Shown here: positions 61,101 through 64,000 of the stretch, in pieces
Layout: each line of letters starts with the position of its first letter
Numbering within the stretch: the first letter of the stretch is position 1
Assembly (NCBI GenBank): GCA_947623455.1
Contig: OX392532.1
Span: 6,146,001-6,210,000, forward strand
Direction of reading: 5' to 3'
Origin: Mimachlamys varia
Lineage: Eukaryota; Mollusca; Bivalvia; Pectinida; Pectinidae
DNA: 64,000 nt
Position numbers and translations under genes: made by a program
Notes under the pieces: model-generated
Seen by the model: the letters and a program-made list of their open reading frames with translations, nothing else
Databases searched by the model: none
What the model was told of the DNA's origin: nothing

Positions 61101-64000
61101 TATGTGATTCCATCACCGTCGTAGTCGTACGCCGTCATATCAAGGACAAGTTTCTGATCCTCTGAAGCGCCAGGGTTATCCGCGTCATCTAAAACTTTCA
61201 TCGTTATGGAAGAATCAACGAATACTGGTGCTAAATCATTGACATTCTCAAGTTGAATGATGACAGAGACTGAGCTGGTCCTTTTCAAGTTTAAAACACC
61301 ACCATCATCAACAGCAAACACTGTGAAGCTATGCATTGGGGTTGTCTCATAGTCCAGGGCCCTAGGGAAACACGGAGCAACATAATACATTACAACTGTT
61401 TTATTTCATGTACTAAAGAAATATAAAAAAAGCAAGTTCCTTCACGCTTCTGCAAATTAAAAGTTTGTACTCCATTTTGAAATCAAATTTAAGTGAACTT
61501 ATTTGCAAAGTTTACATTACATAAATAAATTTGTGACTTGTAAAGGATCCATATAAAAACAAGGGCAGGATAAGACTATATACAGGTACACTGCTACAGA
61601 ATAGGATAGGACTATGTACAAGTACACTGCTACAGAATAGGATAGGACTATGTACAAGTACACTGCTACAGAATAGGATAGGACTATGTACAGGTACACC
61701 GCTACAGAATAGGATAAGACTATGTACAGGTACACCGCTACAGAATAGGATAAGACTATGTACAGGTACACTGCTACAGAATAGGATAAGACTATGTACA
61801 GGTACACCACTACAGAATAGGATAAGACTATGTACAGGTACACCGCTACAGAATAGGATAAGACTATGTACAGGTACACCGCTACAGAATAGGATAAGAC
61901 TATGTACAGGTACACCGCTACAGAATAGGATAAGACTATGTACAGGTACACTCCTACAGAATAGGATAAGACTATGTACAGGTGCACCTCTACAGAATAG
62001 GATAAGACTATGTACAGGTACACTGCTACAGAATAGGATAAGACTATGTACAGGTACACCGCTACAGAATAGGATAAGACTATGTACAGGTACACCGCTG
62101 CAGAATAGGATAAGACTTTGTACAGGTGCACTGCTACAGAATAGGATAAGACTATGTACAGGTACACCGCTACAGAATAGGATAAGACTATGTACAGGTA
62201 CACTGCTACAGAATAGGATAAGACTATGTACAGGTGCACTGCTACAGAATAGGATAAGACTATGTACAGGTACACTCCTACAGAATAGGATAAGACTATG
62301 TACAGGTGCACCTCTACAGAATAGGATAAGACTATGTACAGGTGCACTGCTACAGAATAGGATAAGACTATGTACAGGTACACCGCTACAGAATAGGATA
62401 AGACTATGTACAGGTACACCACTACAGAATAGGATAAGACGTACAGGTACACCACTACAGAATAGGATAAGACTATGTACAGGTACACCGCTACAGAATA
62501 GGATAGGACTATGTACAGGTGCACCACTACAGAATAGGATAAGACTATGTACAGGTACACTGCTACAGAATAGGATAAGACTATGTACAGGTACACCGCT
62601 ACAGAATAGGATAAGACGTACAGGTACACCACTACAGAATAGGATAAGACTATGTACAGGTACACCGCTACAGAATAGGATAGGACTATGTACAGGTGCA
62701 CCACTACAGAATAGGATAAGACTATGTACAGGTACACCACTACAGAATAGGATAAGACTTAGTACAGGTACACTGCTACAGAATAGGATAAGACTATGTA
62801 CAGGTGCACCACTACATAATAGGATAAGACTATGTACAGGTGCACCTCTACAGAATAGGATTAGACTTAGTACAGGTACACTCCTACAGAATAGGATAAG
62901 ACTATGTACAGGTACACCACTACAGAATGTTGTCATAGCATTTACACAATTAAAATGAAAACTTTTGACGAAATTATTCAAACAAGGGCAACTTTTCATT
63001 GAGCATGGCTAAATAATTGACTCAGTTAAACGAAAGATTTTTGTTTATGTTATAAGGTTCAATTCTGTTATCAGGTGAATCTTTACTCTGATGCTGTTAT
63101 CACGCAAGTTTTGCAAGCCCTGCCTGAACAAACATTTGAAGGTCTGTTTGTTTTAATAAACTTAAAACAGTCCTATTATTACTTATAAAATTGCATACAA
63201 GGCATCACTCCCACAAAAAAACCCAACTTTATTGTGTGGTGATATCATAAATGGGAATTTCTGAAAAATGAGTAAGAACTGTAGGATTCTAGAGAAAGAT
63301 GAGTACCGGTAGATGGAAAACCCCATTCCAAAGTAATCCCCATTCAGTTGAGAGTTTTAACCATTCCCACTTCAAAGGTAACCATATTATAAACAGTATG
63401 GTTCCAATATTATTGAGAGTGACCATGCAGTATTATACTTACTTTTTGACTTGTATGTTTCCAATGTTATTGAGAGTGACCATACAGTATGGTCGTTACT
63501 TTATGACTTGTATGGTTCCAATATTATTGAGAGTGACCATACAGTATGGTCGTTACTGTATGACTTGTATGTTTCCAATGTTATTGAGAGTGACCATACA
63601 GTATGGTCGTTACTTTTTGACTTGTATGTTTCCAATATTATTGAGAGTGACCATGCAGTATTATACTCACTTTTTTACTTGTATGTTTCCAATGTTATTG
63701 AGAGTGACCATACAGTATGGTCGTTACTTTTTGACTTGTATGTTTCCAATGTTATTGAGAGTGACCATGCAGTATTATACTTACTTTTTGACTTGTATGT
63801 TTCCAATGTTATTGAGAGTGACCATACAGTATTATACTTACTTTTTGACTTGTATGTTTCCAATGTTATTGAGAGTGACCATACAGTATTATACTTACTT
63901 TTTGACTTGTATGTTTCCAATGTTATTGAGAGTGACCATGCAGTATTATGCTTACTTTTTGACTTGGATGTTTCCAATGTTATTAAGAGTGACGACATCA
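1..64000 (-). CDS. CadN: Neural-cadherin-like (CadN-type) non-chordate classic cadherin, partial, 27 exons
   Basis: Single-pass cell-surface adhesion receptor expected to mediate calcium-dependent cell-cell adhesion and to couple to catenins through a tail outside the window. Exons in transcript order: 63956-64000, 61090-61361, 60491-60768, 59520-59978, 58502-58870, 57230-57442, 56169-56352, 53312-53455, 52294-52418, 49996-50163, 47486-47804, 42900-43348, 41918-42156, 16503-16648, 14924-15175, 13396-13599, 12500-12614, 11506-11702, 11054-11286, 10522-10784, 7692-8040, 7120-7335, 6441-6624, 5170-5348, 4241-4541, 3709-3898, 1-214. They sum to 6307 nt. Every junction is GT-AG and phase-compatible, with no internal stop. 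Domain order (about 12 EC repeats, NC domain, EGF, LamG, EGF, LamG, Cys-rich/EGF, transmembrane start) is that of arthropod and mollusc N-cadherins and not of vertebrate classic cadherins, Fat or Flamingo. The first EC repeats, signal peptide and cytoplasmic domain are missing only because the window ends. Exons were placed by eye, without transcript evidence. Confidence 0.93.
251..3386. repeat. 26-bp minisatellite, ~120 copies
   Basis: Near-perfect tandem repeat of a 26-bp unit (aatataaacatctatcacat plus ccttac), with regular variants (aacatc/aatacc/aatatc; cacatcc/caatacc). It fills almost all of the intron between the last two exons in the window. On the transcribed strand each unit contains GTAAGG, a donor-like hexamer. 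No coding potential. Confidence 0.97.
3709..3898 (-). CDS. CadN: CadN exon, LamG2 end and membrane-proximal Cys-rich module
   Basis: Continues CYNDVRLEMAWFPM (the 'GC..diRle..wlPm' LamG end) and then NCVRNDCVGVTCPIGYVC and LWEAYTCV, the cysteine-rich segment before the last EGF. 190 nt; acceptor GTTGTAG, donor GTAAGT. Confidence 0.94.
3899..4240. other. Intron, no recognised content
   Basis: Short AT-rich CadN intron between the exons of LamG2. I see no repeat, RNA gene or open frame of note. Confidence 0.8.
4241..4541 (-). CDS. CadN: CadN exon, laminin-G 2, second part
   Basis: Reads IMNNELVLDYNLGG, VRASDGQWHTVTIVRI (the DGqWH strand of LamG), VMTMDGGEGPYY and GMFGSLDFNS. 301 nt; acceptor CCACAG, donor GTGAGT. 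Confidence 0.95.
4879..5074. mobile_element. MITE-like element with imperfect terminal inverted repeats
   Basis: The left end reads gatttcataaacattcctta and the right end is its near-complement (taaggaacgtttatgaaat), ending in ggggcctg. Inner arms also pair (ccttaact / agttaagg). About 196 bp with no coding capacity. Target duplication not clear. Confidence 0.7.
5170..5348 (-). CDS. CadN: CadN exon, laminin-G 2, first part
   Basis: Begins TTIVDFGVNSFMEWTLV, then LKLMYRSRDQAGVLFHLSS and KFIRLQ, the N-terminal strands of LamG2. 179 nt; acceptor TTTCAG, donor GTAAGT; ends phase 0 before IMNNELVL. Confidence 0.94.
5349..6440. other. Intron, AT-rich, no recognised content
   Basis: Between EGF2 and LamG2 exons. 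Contains a short (TA)n run near 5884 and otherwise unremarkable AT-rich sequence. Confidence 0.75.
6441..6624 (-). CDS. CadN: CadN exon, EGF-like module 2
   Basis: Encodes LYDLHTGGIYPGTTDSC and a six-cysteine EGF-like module: ACGNKCGDHGECRV and ECICDAGYRGSNCET. 184 nt; acceptor TTTGTACAG, donor GTAACA. It separates the two LamG domains, as in DN-cadherin. Confidence 0.95.
6625..7119. other. Intron with a small tandem duplication
   Basis: A 27-bp segment (ctatacagtagctgatgtaa...) occurs twice in tandem at about 6926-6980. Nothing else is recognised. Confidence 0.75.
7120..7335 (-). CDS. CadN: CadN exon, laminin-G 1, C-terminal half
   Basis: Reads MFTLIVDGCRSA, MYLNVNTPLQMGGLSP and KFTGCMRNLRHKGE, the 'F.GCmrnlr' end of a LamG domain. 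216 nt, phase 0 both ends; acceptor TTTGTAG, donor GTAGAT. Confidence 0.95.
7336..7691. other. Intron with loose AT-rich repeats
   Basis: Degenerate repeats of 'acatatttatacataaagtc' occur three to four times between 7370 and 7510. No coding signal. Confidence 0.7.
7692..8040 (-). CDS. CadN: CadN exon, EGF1 end and laminin-G 1
   Basis: Starts CVCTTSFDGPRCQ (EGF C-terminal half), then GNGYALFKPLEQC opens LamG1: SIEFITENANGIVLYNG, DYLVLQLRNGYPELKVDLG and LNDGQWHRIDIIKEGK. These are the standard LamG strands. 349 nt; acceptor TTATTCTAG, donor GTACAC (weak). Confidence 0.95.
8203..10436. repeat. 23-bp minisatellite, ~95 copies
   Basis: Tandem repeat of acttagtcatcttatcttac plus tac, with some units shortened (cacagtcatc) and substitutions such as cagctt or cttctt. 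Blocks of units recur in the same order, so multi-unit segments were duplicated. It fills the intron between the EGF1 halves. On the transcribed strand the unit contains TGACTAAG, branch-point-like, and GTAAGAT, donor-like. Confidence 0.97.
10522..10784 (-). CDS. CadN: CadN exon, end of NC domain and start of EGF-like module 1
   Basis: Contains VSDCLKESCEGGCWDKLVV (paired cysteines closing the NC domain), then TPQCGCRVP and the first EGF cysteines TECTPDYCFNDGQC. 263 nt; acceptor TTCCACAG, donor GTATGT. Continues into CVCTTSFDGPRC. Confidence 0.95.
11054..11286 (-). CDS. CadN: CadN exon, NC domain, 'ITSKEFI...VRFAAHGSPYY' part
   Basis: Reads ITSKEFISSSDGDSNYKK, NVQIVTIVDKVDSEPPM, and LEVRFAAHGSPYY. 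The DVRFAAHGSPYY-like block is one of the strongest signatures of CadN-type cadherins. 233 nt; acceptor TTTTCAG, donor GTAATT, ends phase 0. Confidence 0.95.
11506..11702 (-). CDS. CadN: CadN exon, NC domain, middle part
   Basis: Encodes GDIEMLSNLPYEAFDFKVRV and later LTQQELDEEAPYRAGSVRL; 'G.i.m......y.f.v.V.D' and the SvRlsG strand are typical of the NC domain. 197 nt; acceptor GTTACAG, donor GTAGGT. Joins ITSKEFIS. Confidence 0.94.
11831..11990. mobile_element. TTAA-flanked MITE, copy 1 (short)
   Basis: Flanked by TTAA on both sides, with terminal inverted repeats AGGCCCAATATAC / GTATATTGGGGCT. The body is shared with the longer copy at 51697-52087 (aagcctacaacttattatat, gataagattaactgatat-like, caatattcaagatgaatt). 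TTAA target duplication is typical of piggyBac and Kolobok superfamilies. Confidence 0.85.
12500..12614 (-). CDS. CadN: CadN exon, NC (Fcc) domain, first part
   Basis: Short exon (115 nt) encoding NVIIGRVGFNDLDGDED and TKTFTKISDYTDSF. This corresponds to the 'IGRVYV.D.DD...KTF' stretch that follows YNYKG in invertebrate classic cadherins. Acceptor TTGTAG, donor GTAAGT. Confidence 0.93.
12615..13395. repeat. Intron with MITE-like fragments and a 38-bp triplicate
   Basis: Segment about 13035-13244 is bounded by inverted TACTGTAAA...GTTGA / TCACCTTTACAGTA ends, a possible MITE. At about 13286-13380 a ~38-bp unit (gatgttataccttgtgtaca...) is repeated three times. Segment 12722-12800 resembles 15537-15600 and may be another dispersed repeat. 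Confidence 0.5.
13396..13599 (-). CDS. CadN: CadN exon, last EC repeat and entry to the NC domain
   Basis: Reads LSVSSLKPLDREEASQ, VNVVIKDRAS and ILIEDENDN, the final EC calcium motif. It then enters VFVYNYKG, the conserved YNYKG start of the non-chordate cadherin region. 204 nt; acceptor ATTTCAG, donor GTAAAT. Confidence 0.95.
13711..14306. repeat. 23-bp minisatellite, ~25 copies
   Basis: Tandem units of ctggaactacaaatagggat plus gtt, becoming degenerate toward 14306. Lies in the intron before the last EC exon. On the transcribed strand each unit ends GTAGTTCCAG, acceptor-like. Confidence 0.95.
14307..14923. other. Intron remainder, no recognised content
   Basis: Unique-looking AT-rich sequence following the minisatellite, with no supported gene or repeat. 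A short inverted pair (ggctataaagctgaatggat / atccattcagctgtga) near 14806-14850 is the only structure seen. Confidence 0.6.
14924..15175 (-). CDS. CadN: CadN exon, EC linker LEDVNDNGP
   Basis: Contains SVIIPIFLEDVNDNGPSL and the next (last) EC repeat's start with VTLYAEDPDSAENGPPF and KFEFDIQAV. 252 nt; acceptor TGTTGTAG, donor GTAAGT. Joins DASAGGQALSV of the next exon. Confidence 0.95.
15176..16502. other. Intron, mostly unrecognised
   Basis: Contains a fragment at 15537-15600 resembling 12722-12800 (tcattaaaggatgtgccagg versus tcatttaaggacatgccaag), and an A/G homopolymer run at 16324-16345. Otherwise nothing recognised. Confidence 0.6.
16503..16648 (-). CDS. CadN: CadN exon, EC strands with LDRE
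   Basis: Reads FFILLESDPNKYFAV, GEIINQRTLDRETVPMF and LAVLAIDS. This EC segment lies between DIDDGDNKKF (previous exon) and GSPPQTG (next exon). 146 nt; acceptor TTTTTTCAG, donor GTATGC. Confidence 0.93.
16843..17500 (+). repeat. Left terminal inverted repeat of the 24.4-kb element
   Basis: Unique outer part to about 17040, then a subterminal array of ~97-bp units, each with two copies of CGGGATCGATCCCG (or one-base variants) spaced by 'aagaatatga' and 'ttattctgaaaaaaactgtg' segments. The inner boundary decays around 17500. Pairs with 40616-41279. Confidence 0.85.
17874..19363. mobile_element. Harbinger-like non-autonomous element, 1.49 kb
   Basis: Terminal inverted repeats GGCCATACCAATTTGATTTA... 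at 17874 and its complement ending 19363 match for about 31 bp with one mismatch. TTA occurs immediately outside both ends, fitting the TWA target duplication of PIF/Harbinger. No transposase frame inside. Nested in the 24.4-kb element. Confidence 0.75.
19364..21712. other. Unassigned intronic/insertion sequence
   Basis: AT-rich. At 20910-21370 a block of paragraphs with 'cctgtttat' and 'accatggcaac' recurs several times, suggesting an old internally repeated dispersed element. No supported gene. Confidence 0.5.
19951..20033 (-). repeat. tRNA-derived SINE head (possible)
   Basis: On the minus strand: TTAGCTGAACGGTCTAGACC (box A-like), then GAGGGTTCGCAGCTC (box B-like, imperfect). The spacing fits a tRNA-like promoter. 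No CCA or cloverleaf good enough for a functional tRNA. Confidence 0.4.
21713..22170. mobile_element. MITE, 458 bp, TAAA target duplication
   Basis: Ends GGACTCACACAACTAAAT and ATTTAGTTGTGTGAGTCC are perfect inverted complements. TAAA precedes the left end and follows the right end. A 96-codon minus-strand open frame lies inside, but it has no recognisable domain and I do not call it a gene. Confidence 0.8.
22392..23482. mobile_element. Repeat element rich in CACGTG/CATGTG motifs
   Basis: The left end (gcacatgagcagcacacgag) recurs inverted at the right end (ctcgtgtgctgctcatgagc ... ctcatgtgc) with an extra ~22-bp duplication. Just inside the left end, AGCTCACGTGA or AGCTCATGTGA recurs about eight times over 22474-22605; scattered copies occur near 23277-23400. 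No coding capacity. Confidence 0.65.
23483..26321. other. Unassigned sequence inside the 24.4-kb element
   Basis: AT-rich with a C run at 23822. Apart from the tRNA-like head at 24745-24803, I see no gene, and short open frames here lack any recognisable domain. Confidence 0.5.
24745..24803 (+). repeat. tRNA-derived SINE head
   Basis: CCCTTTAGCTCAGTTGGTAG is a strong box A, and GGTTCTCGTCC is a box B with mismatches, about 35 bp downstream. The imperfect B box and lack of a closing acceptor stem argue for a SINE or tRNA relic, not a working tRNA. Confidence 0.55.
26322..28066. mobile_element. TIR element with subterminal GATATC-type repeats, 1.75 kb
   Basis: Ends TGACAAGCCGTTTGGGgTTTT and AAAACCCAAACGGCTTGTCA are inverted complements with one indel. 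Between them are dozens of degenerate 'aaatagagatatctgtattt' units in both orientations. The centre (26770-27180) is different sequence, and a hairpin element is nested at 27553-27693. No transposase recognised. Confidence 0.7.
27553..27693. repeat. 141-bp near-perfect hairpin (nested MITE-like)
   Basis: Arms of about 41 nt (aaggaatgaccacaatttat / ataaattgtggtcattcctt and onward through the ggtatata stretch) pair with two or three differences. The loop region itself pairs again (gcactttgcataaa / tttatgcaaaaaagtgc). Confidence 0.85.
28067..29124. other. Unassigned sequence inside the 24.4-kb element
   Basis: No gene or clear repeat recognised. Open frames on both strands at 28653-28995 overlap each other and show no domain. 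Confidence 0.5.
29125..30053 (-). mobile_element. Helitron-like repeat with internal ~157-bp tandem units (3' end truncated)
   Basis: Read on the minus strand it begins ACAAGAGGCCCAGAGGGCCT (hairpin) ATCGCTCACCTGG and ends near GCATAAGCTCACCTTGGTCC, matching both ends of the element at 44382-47267. The terminal hairpin arm and CTAA are lost. The core holds four ~157-bp tandem units and a (GGCGTCC)n stretch at 29159-29195. Confidence 0.7.
30281..32019 (+). pseudogene. DDE-type transposase pseudogene, Kolobok-like (tentative)
   Basis: Four same-strand fragments together resemble a transposase with a DDE core. The N-terminal piece ends early at about 30588. The main piece (30693-31376) has CSQGHNLRW, then MTDARHACRKNS with the probable first Asp, HAHDRN with the second, and NERWHAVKPITK, a Trp-His motif. 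A TAG at 31374-31376 interrupts the frame, which continues with HVYWSIENC. Around 31660 a one-base shift separates KDTY from an ESFNN-like motif (probable catalytic Glu), followed by LDWNEHVGR and TYNFVVDIW. Stops and shifts show it is dead. It sits near the middle of the 24.4-kb element, so it may be that element's own gene or a nested copy. The family name is from remembered motif layout only. Confidence 0.7.
32020..40615. other. Interior of the 24.4-kb element, largely unrecognised
   Basis: About 8.6 kb of AT-rich sequence. Apart from the tRNA-like head near 34844 I see no gene or well-bounded repeat; short open frames (for example 35195-35530) show no domain. G/C homopolymers occur at 39620 and 39760. 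Confidence 0.5.
34844..34908 (+). repeat. tRNA-derived SINE head
   Basis: Box A-like TAGCTCAATTGGTTGAGC and box B TGTTCGAACCC at tRNA spacing. The flanking stems do not close a clean cloverleaf by eye, so a SINE or tRNA relic is preferred to a functional tRNA gene. Confidence 0.55.
40616..41279 (-). repeat. Right terminal inverted repeat of the 24.4-kb element
   Basis: Inverted counterpart of 16843-17500, with the same ~97-bp units carrying paired GGGATCGATCCC palindromes, followed by the outer ~215-bp end. It reads open across about 120 codons, but only because the unit lacks stops in that frame; this is not a gene. Confidence 0.85.
41918..42156 (-). CDS. CadN: CadN exon, canonical EC linker VEDVNDNAP
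   Basis: Starts SPDYDVGEDFFNVSVTVTDG, then VEDVNDNAPNI and the start of the next EC repeat (ATDIDDGDNKKFE). 239 nt; acceptor CATTCCAG, donor GTAAGT. Its 3' partner lies 25 kb away across the large insertion, yet the phase (two bases carried over) and the motif continuity still match. Confidence 0.93.
42157..42765. other. Intron with a ~67-bp tandem duplication
   Basis: A segment containing 'ctaagatgtgtatggtccca' occurs twice at about 42355-42475 with small changes. No other structure seen. Confidence 0.7.
42766..42899 (-). repeat. 63-bp tandem duplication of exon end plus splice donor
   Basis: Two diverged copies of the end of exon 42900-43348 and its donor lie immediately downstream. On the minus strand each copy has an acceptor-like CTTGTCACAG, a 33-nt open segment ending TCA (compare TCG in the exon), then GTAAGTAAC in the nearer copy and GTACCTTAC in the farther one. 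Confidence 0.85.
42900..43348 (-). CDS. CadN: CadN exon, EC repeat with IDINDHQP
   Basis: Encodes VEALDIDQGPNGEVSYAL, IIDRETND, TAQDGATGVTA and the linker YVIDINDHQPKC, followed by the next repeat (YAYDEDVSAILSYSV) ending YLSVHS. 449 nt; acceptor TTCCAG, donor GTAAGT in phase 0. Two extra copies of the exon end and donor follow in the intron. Confidence 0.95.
44565..45065 (+). repeat. ~138-bp tandem units inside the Helitron-like element
   Basis: Three to four units containing 'ttcatccaaggaacctttca' and 'agatttgacccctgtgacct' in series. Open frames crossing them arise from the repeat itself. Confidence 0.85.
45176..46425 (+). repeat. ~133-bp tandem repeat with 3-unit higher-order period
   Basis: About nine units around 'gttttggggtggggatctca' and 'aaccatgattgtgatcatct'. 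Variants recur in order: the 'cattcaaaagttacgactca' variant is found at 45411 and 45810, 399-400 bp apart, so blocks of three units were duplicated. Confidence 0.88.
46430..47110 (+). repeat. ~155-bp tandem units inside the Helitron-like element
   Basis: About four units with 'tgctaccagccaaatatgag', 'tttcagagaagaagtcgttt' and a GC-rich 'cccaggcccctggggggtca' segment. The same unit type, inverted, forms the core of the copy at 29125-30053. Confidence 0.85.
47486..47804 (-). CDS. CadN: CadN exon, canonical EC repeat (RDINDNDPVF)
   Basis: Full EC motif series: VSATDGDTGRTQTNIQYSI, GNLTVKGLLDRDT, VQAVDEPLSP and RPRDINDNDPVF, then the opening of the next repeat (IKEGEAIG). 319 nt; acceptor GTTATAG, donor GTAAGT. 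Exits after one base and joins TSVMKVEALDIDQG. Confidence 0.95.
47928..48279 (+). mobile_element. tRNA-derived SINE with L2-like 3' tail
   Basis: Head: GTGGTCTAGTGGTAGGAC (box A) and GCGAGTTCGAGTCC (box B). Body: CCTTGAGCAAGATACTTTAC, a conserved invertebrate SINE central segment. Tail: GCTTTGAGACGCC ... TGATAAAGCGGTATATAAG ending in (ATT)n, like L2-clade LINE tails. The head-body-tail order is complete, so this is a full-length SINE in the intron after exon 49996-50163. Confidence 0.85.
48536..49995 (-). repeat. 52-bp minisatellite carrying ~28 copies of a splice donor
   Basis: Begins immediately at the donor of exon 49996-50163. On the minus strand each unit is a 36-nt segment starting GTAAGTACAG and ending TTCCCCATACAG (acceptor-like), then 16 nt GGACATAGTAGGCCAG that matches the exon's last bases (TTAGTAGGCCAG). 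So each unit repeats the exon-intron junction with a stronger donor (GTAAGT) than the native GTAGGT. Confidence 0.95.
49996..50163 (-). CDS. CadN: CadN exon, EC linker LDVNDMPPVF; donor copied in array
   Basis: Reads AKVFDGKFTADTN, then VTITVLDVNDMPPVF (linker), then the start of the next EC repeat, ending PYLVGQ. 168 nt, phase 0. Acceptor ATTACAG. The native donor is GTAGGT, weaker than the GTAAGT copies of the same junction in the array downstream. Confidence 0.94.
50164..50775. other. Intron segment, no recognised content
   Basis: AT-rich unique-looking sequence upstream of the hAT-like insertion. No gene or repeat supported. Confidence 0.6.
50776..51645. mobile_element. hAT-like non-autonomous element, 870 bp
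   Basis: The perfect 9-bp direct repeat CTGGCTATA flanks the element (50767-50775 and 51646-51654); hAT elements make 8-bp duplications, so one base may be chance. The right terminus read inward is TAAAGGTATTCCGATTAATC, hAT-like; the left (GCATTAGTGTCGGGAACGG) matches it poorly. Inner arms share ATCGATTA-rich sequence. On the minus strand 51318-51368 reads VVWKHFSFKK, resembling the start of a BED zinc finger of hAT transposases. Confidence 0.65.
51697..52087. mobile_element. TTAA-flanked MITE, copy 2 (long)
   Basis: TTAA on both sides; ends AAGCCCAATATAC / GTATATTGGGCCT. Shares its left ~140 bp with the shorter copy at 11831-11990 and has about 230 bp more on the right. A (TA)n microsatellite follows at 52133-52166. 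Confidence 0.85.
52294..52418 (-). CDS. CadN: CadN exon, EC strand with LDYET
   Basis: Encodes HVFRFTMDCAVPTGAV and then GGIYVSGYLDYETKTS, the '(G)xIxxxxxLDYE' part of an EC repeat. Acceptor TTTAACAG, donor GTAAGT, ends phase 0. It flows into YNCKAKVFDGKFT of the next exon. Confidence 0.94.
52552..53240. repeat. Internally repeated dispersed element (unclassified)
   Basis: Two or three degenerate blocks with 'ccattttgttgaatcat(g/a)aa' and 'gcgatagtgtt' follow each other. Then 'aaccaagtttcaagaaaatt' occurs twice, ending in an (AGACAGACGG)n-like stretch. It has the look of a non-autonomous mollusc repeat; ends not defined. Confidence 0.5.
53312..53455 (-). CDS. CadN: CadN exon, canonical SDANDNAP calcium linker
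   Basis: Carries VQIQISDANDNAPSF, a fully canonical EC linker, then the first half of the next repeat ending IATDPDSG (DxDSG). 144 nt. Acceptor TTGTAG, donor GTGAGT. It joins both neighbours in phase. Confidence 0.95.
54222..54306 (-). repeat. 5'-truncated SINE tail
   Basis: The reverse complement reads GTGAACCGCTTTGAGGCGGT ... TGATAAAGCGATATATTAG then (ATT)n, matching the 3' end of the SINE at 47928-48279. Confidence 0.8.
54365..56168 (-). repeat. 52-bp minisatellite carrying ~35 copies of a splice donor
   Basis: Starts at the donor of exon 56169-56352. On the minus strand each unit is a 37-nt segment from GTAGGTGTCTATACAACATA to CCCTCTGTCCTCCAG (pyrimidine tract plus CAG, acceptor-like), then 15 nt GCTCCCCAAACAGTG identical to the exon's own end. 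Units are nearly uniform, with variants such as aacactg, ctctg and atacc. Confidence 0.96.
56169..56352 (-). CDS. CadN: CadN exon, EC repeat ending in GSPNS loop
   Basis: Contains FSINSATGEITTKQVFDAE and FSIIIKDGAPSALPN, then a Pro/Ser/Asn loop ending GSPNS. Acceptor TTTTCAG, donor GTAGGT, exits after one base and joins TATVQIQISDANDNAP of exon 53312-53455 in frame. Its last ~20 nt and donor form the 52-bp unit repeated about 35 times downstream. Confidence 0.93.
56353..57229. other. Intron with a small triplicate
   Basis: A ~27-bp 'ccaggggcaaaatattcaca' unit occurs about three times at 56448-56517. Nothing else recognised. Confidence 0.65.
57230..57442 (-). CDS. CadN: CadN exon, EC repeat boundary without DxNDN
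   Basis: Reads NTYIFVNIVNEDANM at the expected linker, so the linker has Asn-Glu-Asp but not the canonical motif. It then starts a new EC repeat (YFSADNYNIKFDVLEE, AVDDDRFTPAFSN). 213 nt, phase 0 both ends; acceptor CTAAACAG, donor GTGAGT. Together with the exon before it, it forms a calcium-poor stretch of the ectodomain. Confidence 0.91.
57523..57801. repeat. 46-bp tandem repeat, 6 copies
   Basis: Units of 'aactcaatcacccctgaaat' plus 'ttcataatggactattccaa' and 'ccattg', with few changes. In the same intron (57443-58501) a 32-bp segment (agaactatagcatactttgt...) is duplicated at about 58099-58163. Confidence 0.93.
58502..58870 (-). CDS. CadN: CadN exon, EC repeats lacking calcium-linker motif
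   Basis: Begins TSPISLEVIARDGGTPQLSD, the D.G strand of one EC repeat. Where DxNDNxP is expected it reads QSTYPPPSTPQSQYNF, with no acidic ligand. The following repeat keeps the EC fold rhythm but has no LDRE or DxD motif. 369 nt, phase 0 both ends; acceptor ATTTCAG, donor GTAAGT. Confidence 0.92.
58871..59519. other. Intron, no recognised content
   Basis: Between two EC exons. No repeat or RNA gene seen. Confidence 0.75.
59520..59978 (-). CDS. CadN: CadN exon, EC repeat with LEDTNDHPPVF
   Basis: Long exon (459 nt, phase 0 both ends) with a full canonical EC set: VEASDASRGENSEIEY, KTGNITTTKVLDRE, VQGTDRGDPPLSD and the calcium linker LEDTNDHPPVF. It runs into the next repeat (AEDLDTGINADITYEF, TRGIITIAQTLDIS). 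Acceptor TTTTCAG, donor GTAAGT. Continues directly into TSPISLEVIARDGG. Confidence 0.95.
60236..60475. repeat. G-rich ~38-bp tandem repeat
   Basis: Six to seven units of 'ctaatataccagtacacagg' followed by runs of 8 to 13 G on the plus strand (C runs on the transcribed strand), just downstream of exon 60491-60768. The G runs could form quadruplexes on the non-transcribed strand. Confidence 0.93.
60491..60768 (-). CDS. CadN: CadN exon, EC repeat with degenerate linker
   Basis: Carries HNIFNINSHTGII (G.I strand), FEVLAVDDNG, and YIIDAVNKKPQF where a DxNDN linker is expected; the second Asp is replaced by Lys. The acceptor follows a T-rich tract (TTTTTTTTCTAG), donor GTAAGT. Ends in phase 0 and joins VEASDASRG of the next exon. 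Confidence 0.93.
60769..61089. other. Intron, no recognised content
   Basis: 321 bp between two EC exons with nothing recognisable. Confidence 0.75.
61090..61361 (-). CDS. CadN: CadN exon, EC repeat with ALDYE, DDGG and LENVND
   Basis: Contains the core of one EC repeat: ALDYETTP (LDYE motif), FAVDDGG, and LENVNDLAPVF, the DxND calcium linker with Leu in place of the second Asn-Asp pair. It then opens the next repeat (VFVDSSITMKVLDD). Acceptor CCCTAG, donor GTGGGT, 272 nt, enters after two bases and exits after one. Confidence 0.93.
61562..62928. repeat. 36-bp minisatellite, ~38 copies
   Basis: Units of 'actatgtacaggtacaccgc' plus 'tacagaataggataag', with positional variants (accgc/actgc/accac/acctc; aggtgc/aggtac). 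Two units lack six bases (gataagacgtacagg). 36 is a multiple of three and the unit lacks stops in some minus frames, which produces long open frames of 12-residue repeats that I do not consider genes. Confidence 0.96.
63395..63955 (-). repeat. 57-bp minisatellite carrying ~9 copies of an exon end and donor
   Basis: Begins at the donor of exon 63956-64000. On the minus strand each unit contains ~38 nt matching the exon end (CACTCTcAATAACATTGGAA, then ACATACAAGTCAAAAA) followed by GTAAGTATAATACTG. In most copies the donor GTAAGT is closer to consensus than the native GTAAGC. Confidence 0.93.
63956..64000 (-). CDS. CadN: CadN exon, EC repeat fragment (cut by window end)
   Basis: Reads DVVTLNNIGNIQVK and ends with two bases of a Lys codon before donor GTAAGC. 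It joins the next exon's first base and continues into ALDYE, the usual EC order of 'G.I.....LDYE'. The acceptor lies beyond the window. The last ~38 nt of this exon are repeated about nine times in the intron immediately downstream. Confidence 0.85.

Noticed and set aside
61512..62999. 495-codon minus-strand open frame and its 407-codon overlap
   Set aside because: Two frames of the same 36-bp array are open together; this is a property of the unit and lies in an intron between two phase-matched CadN exons.
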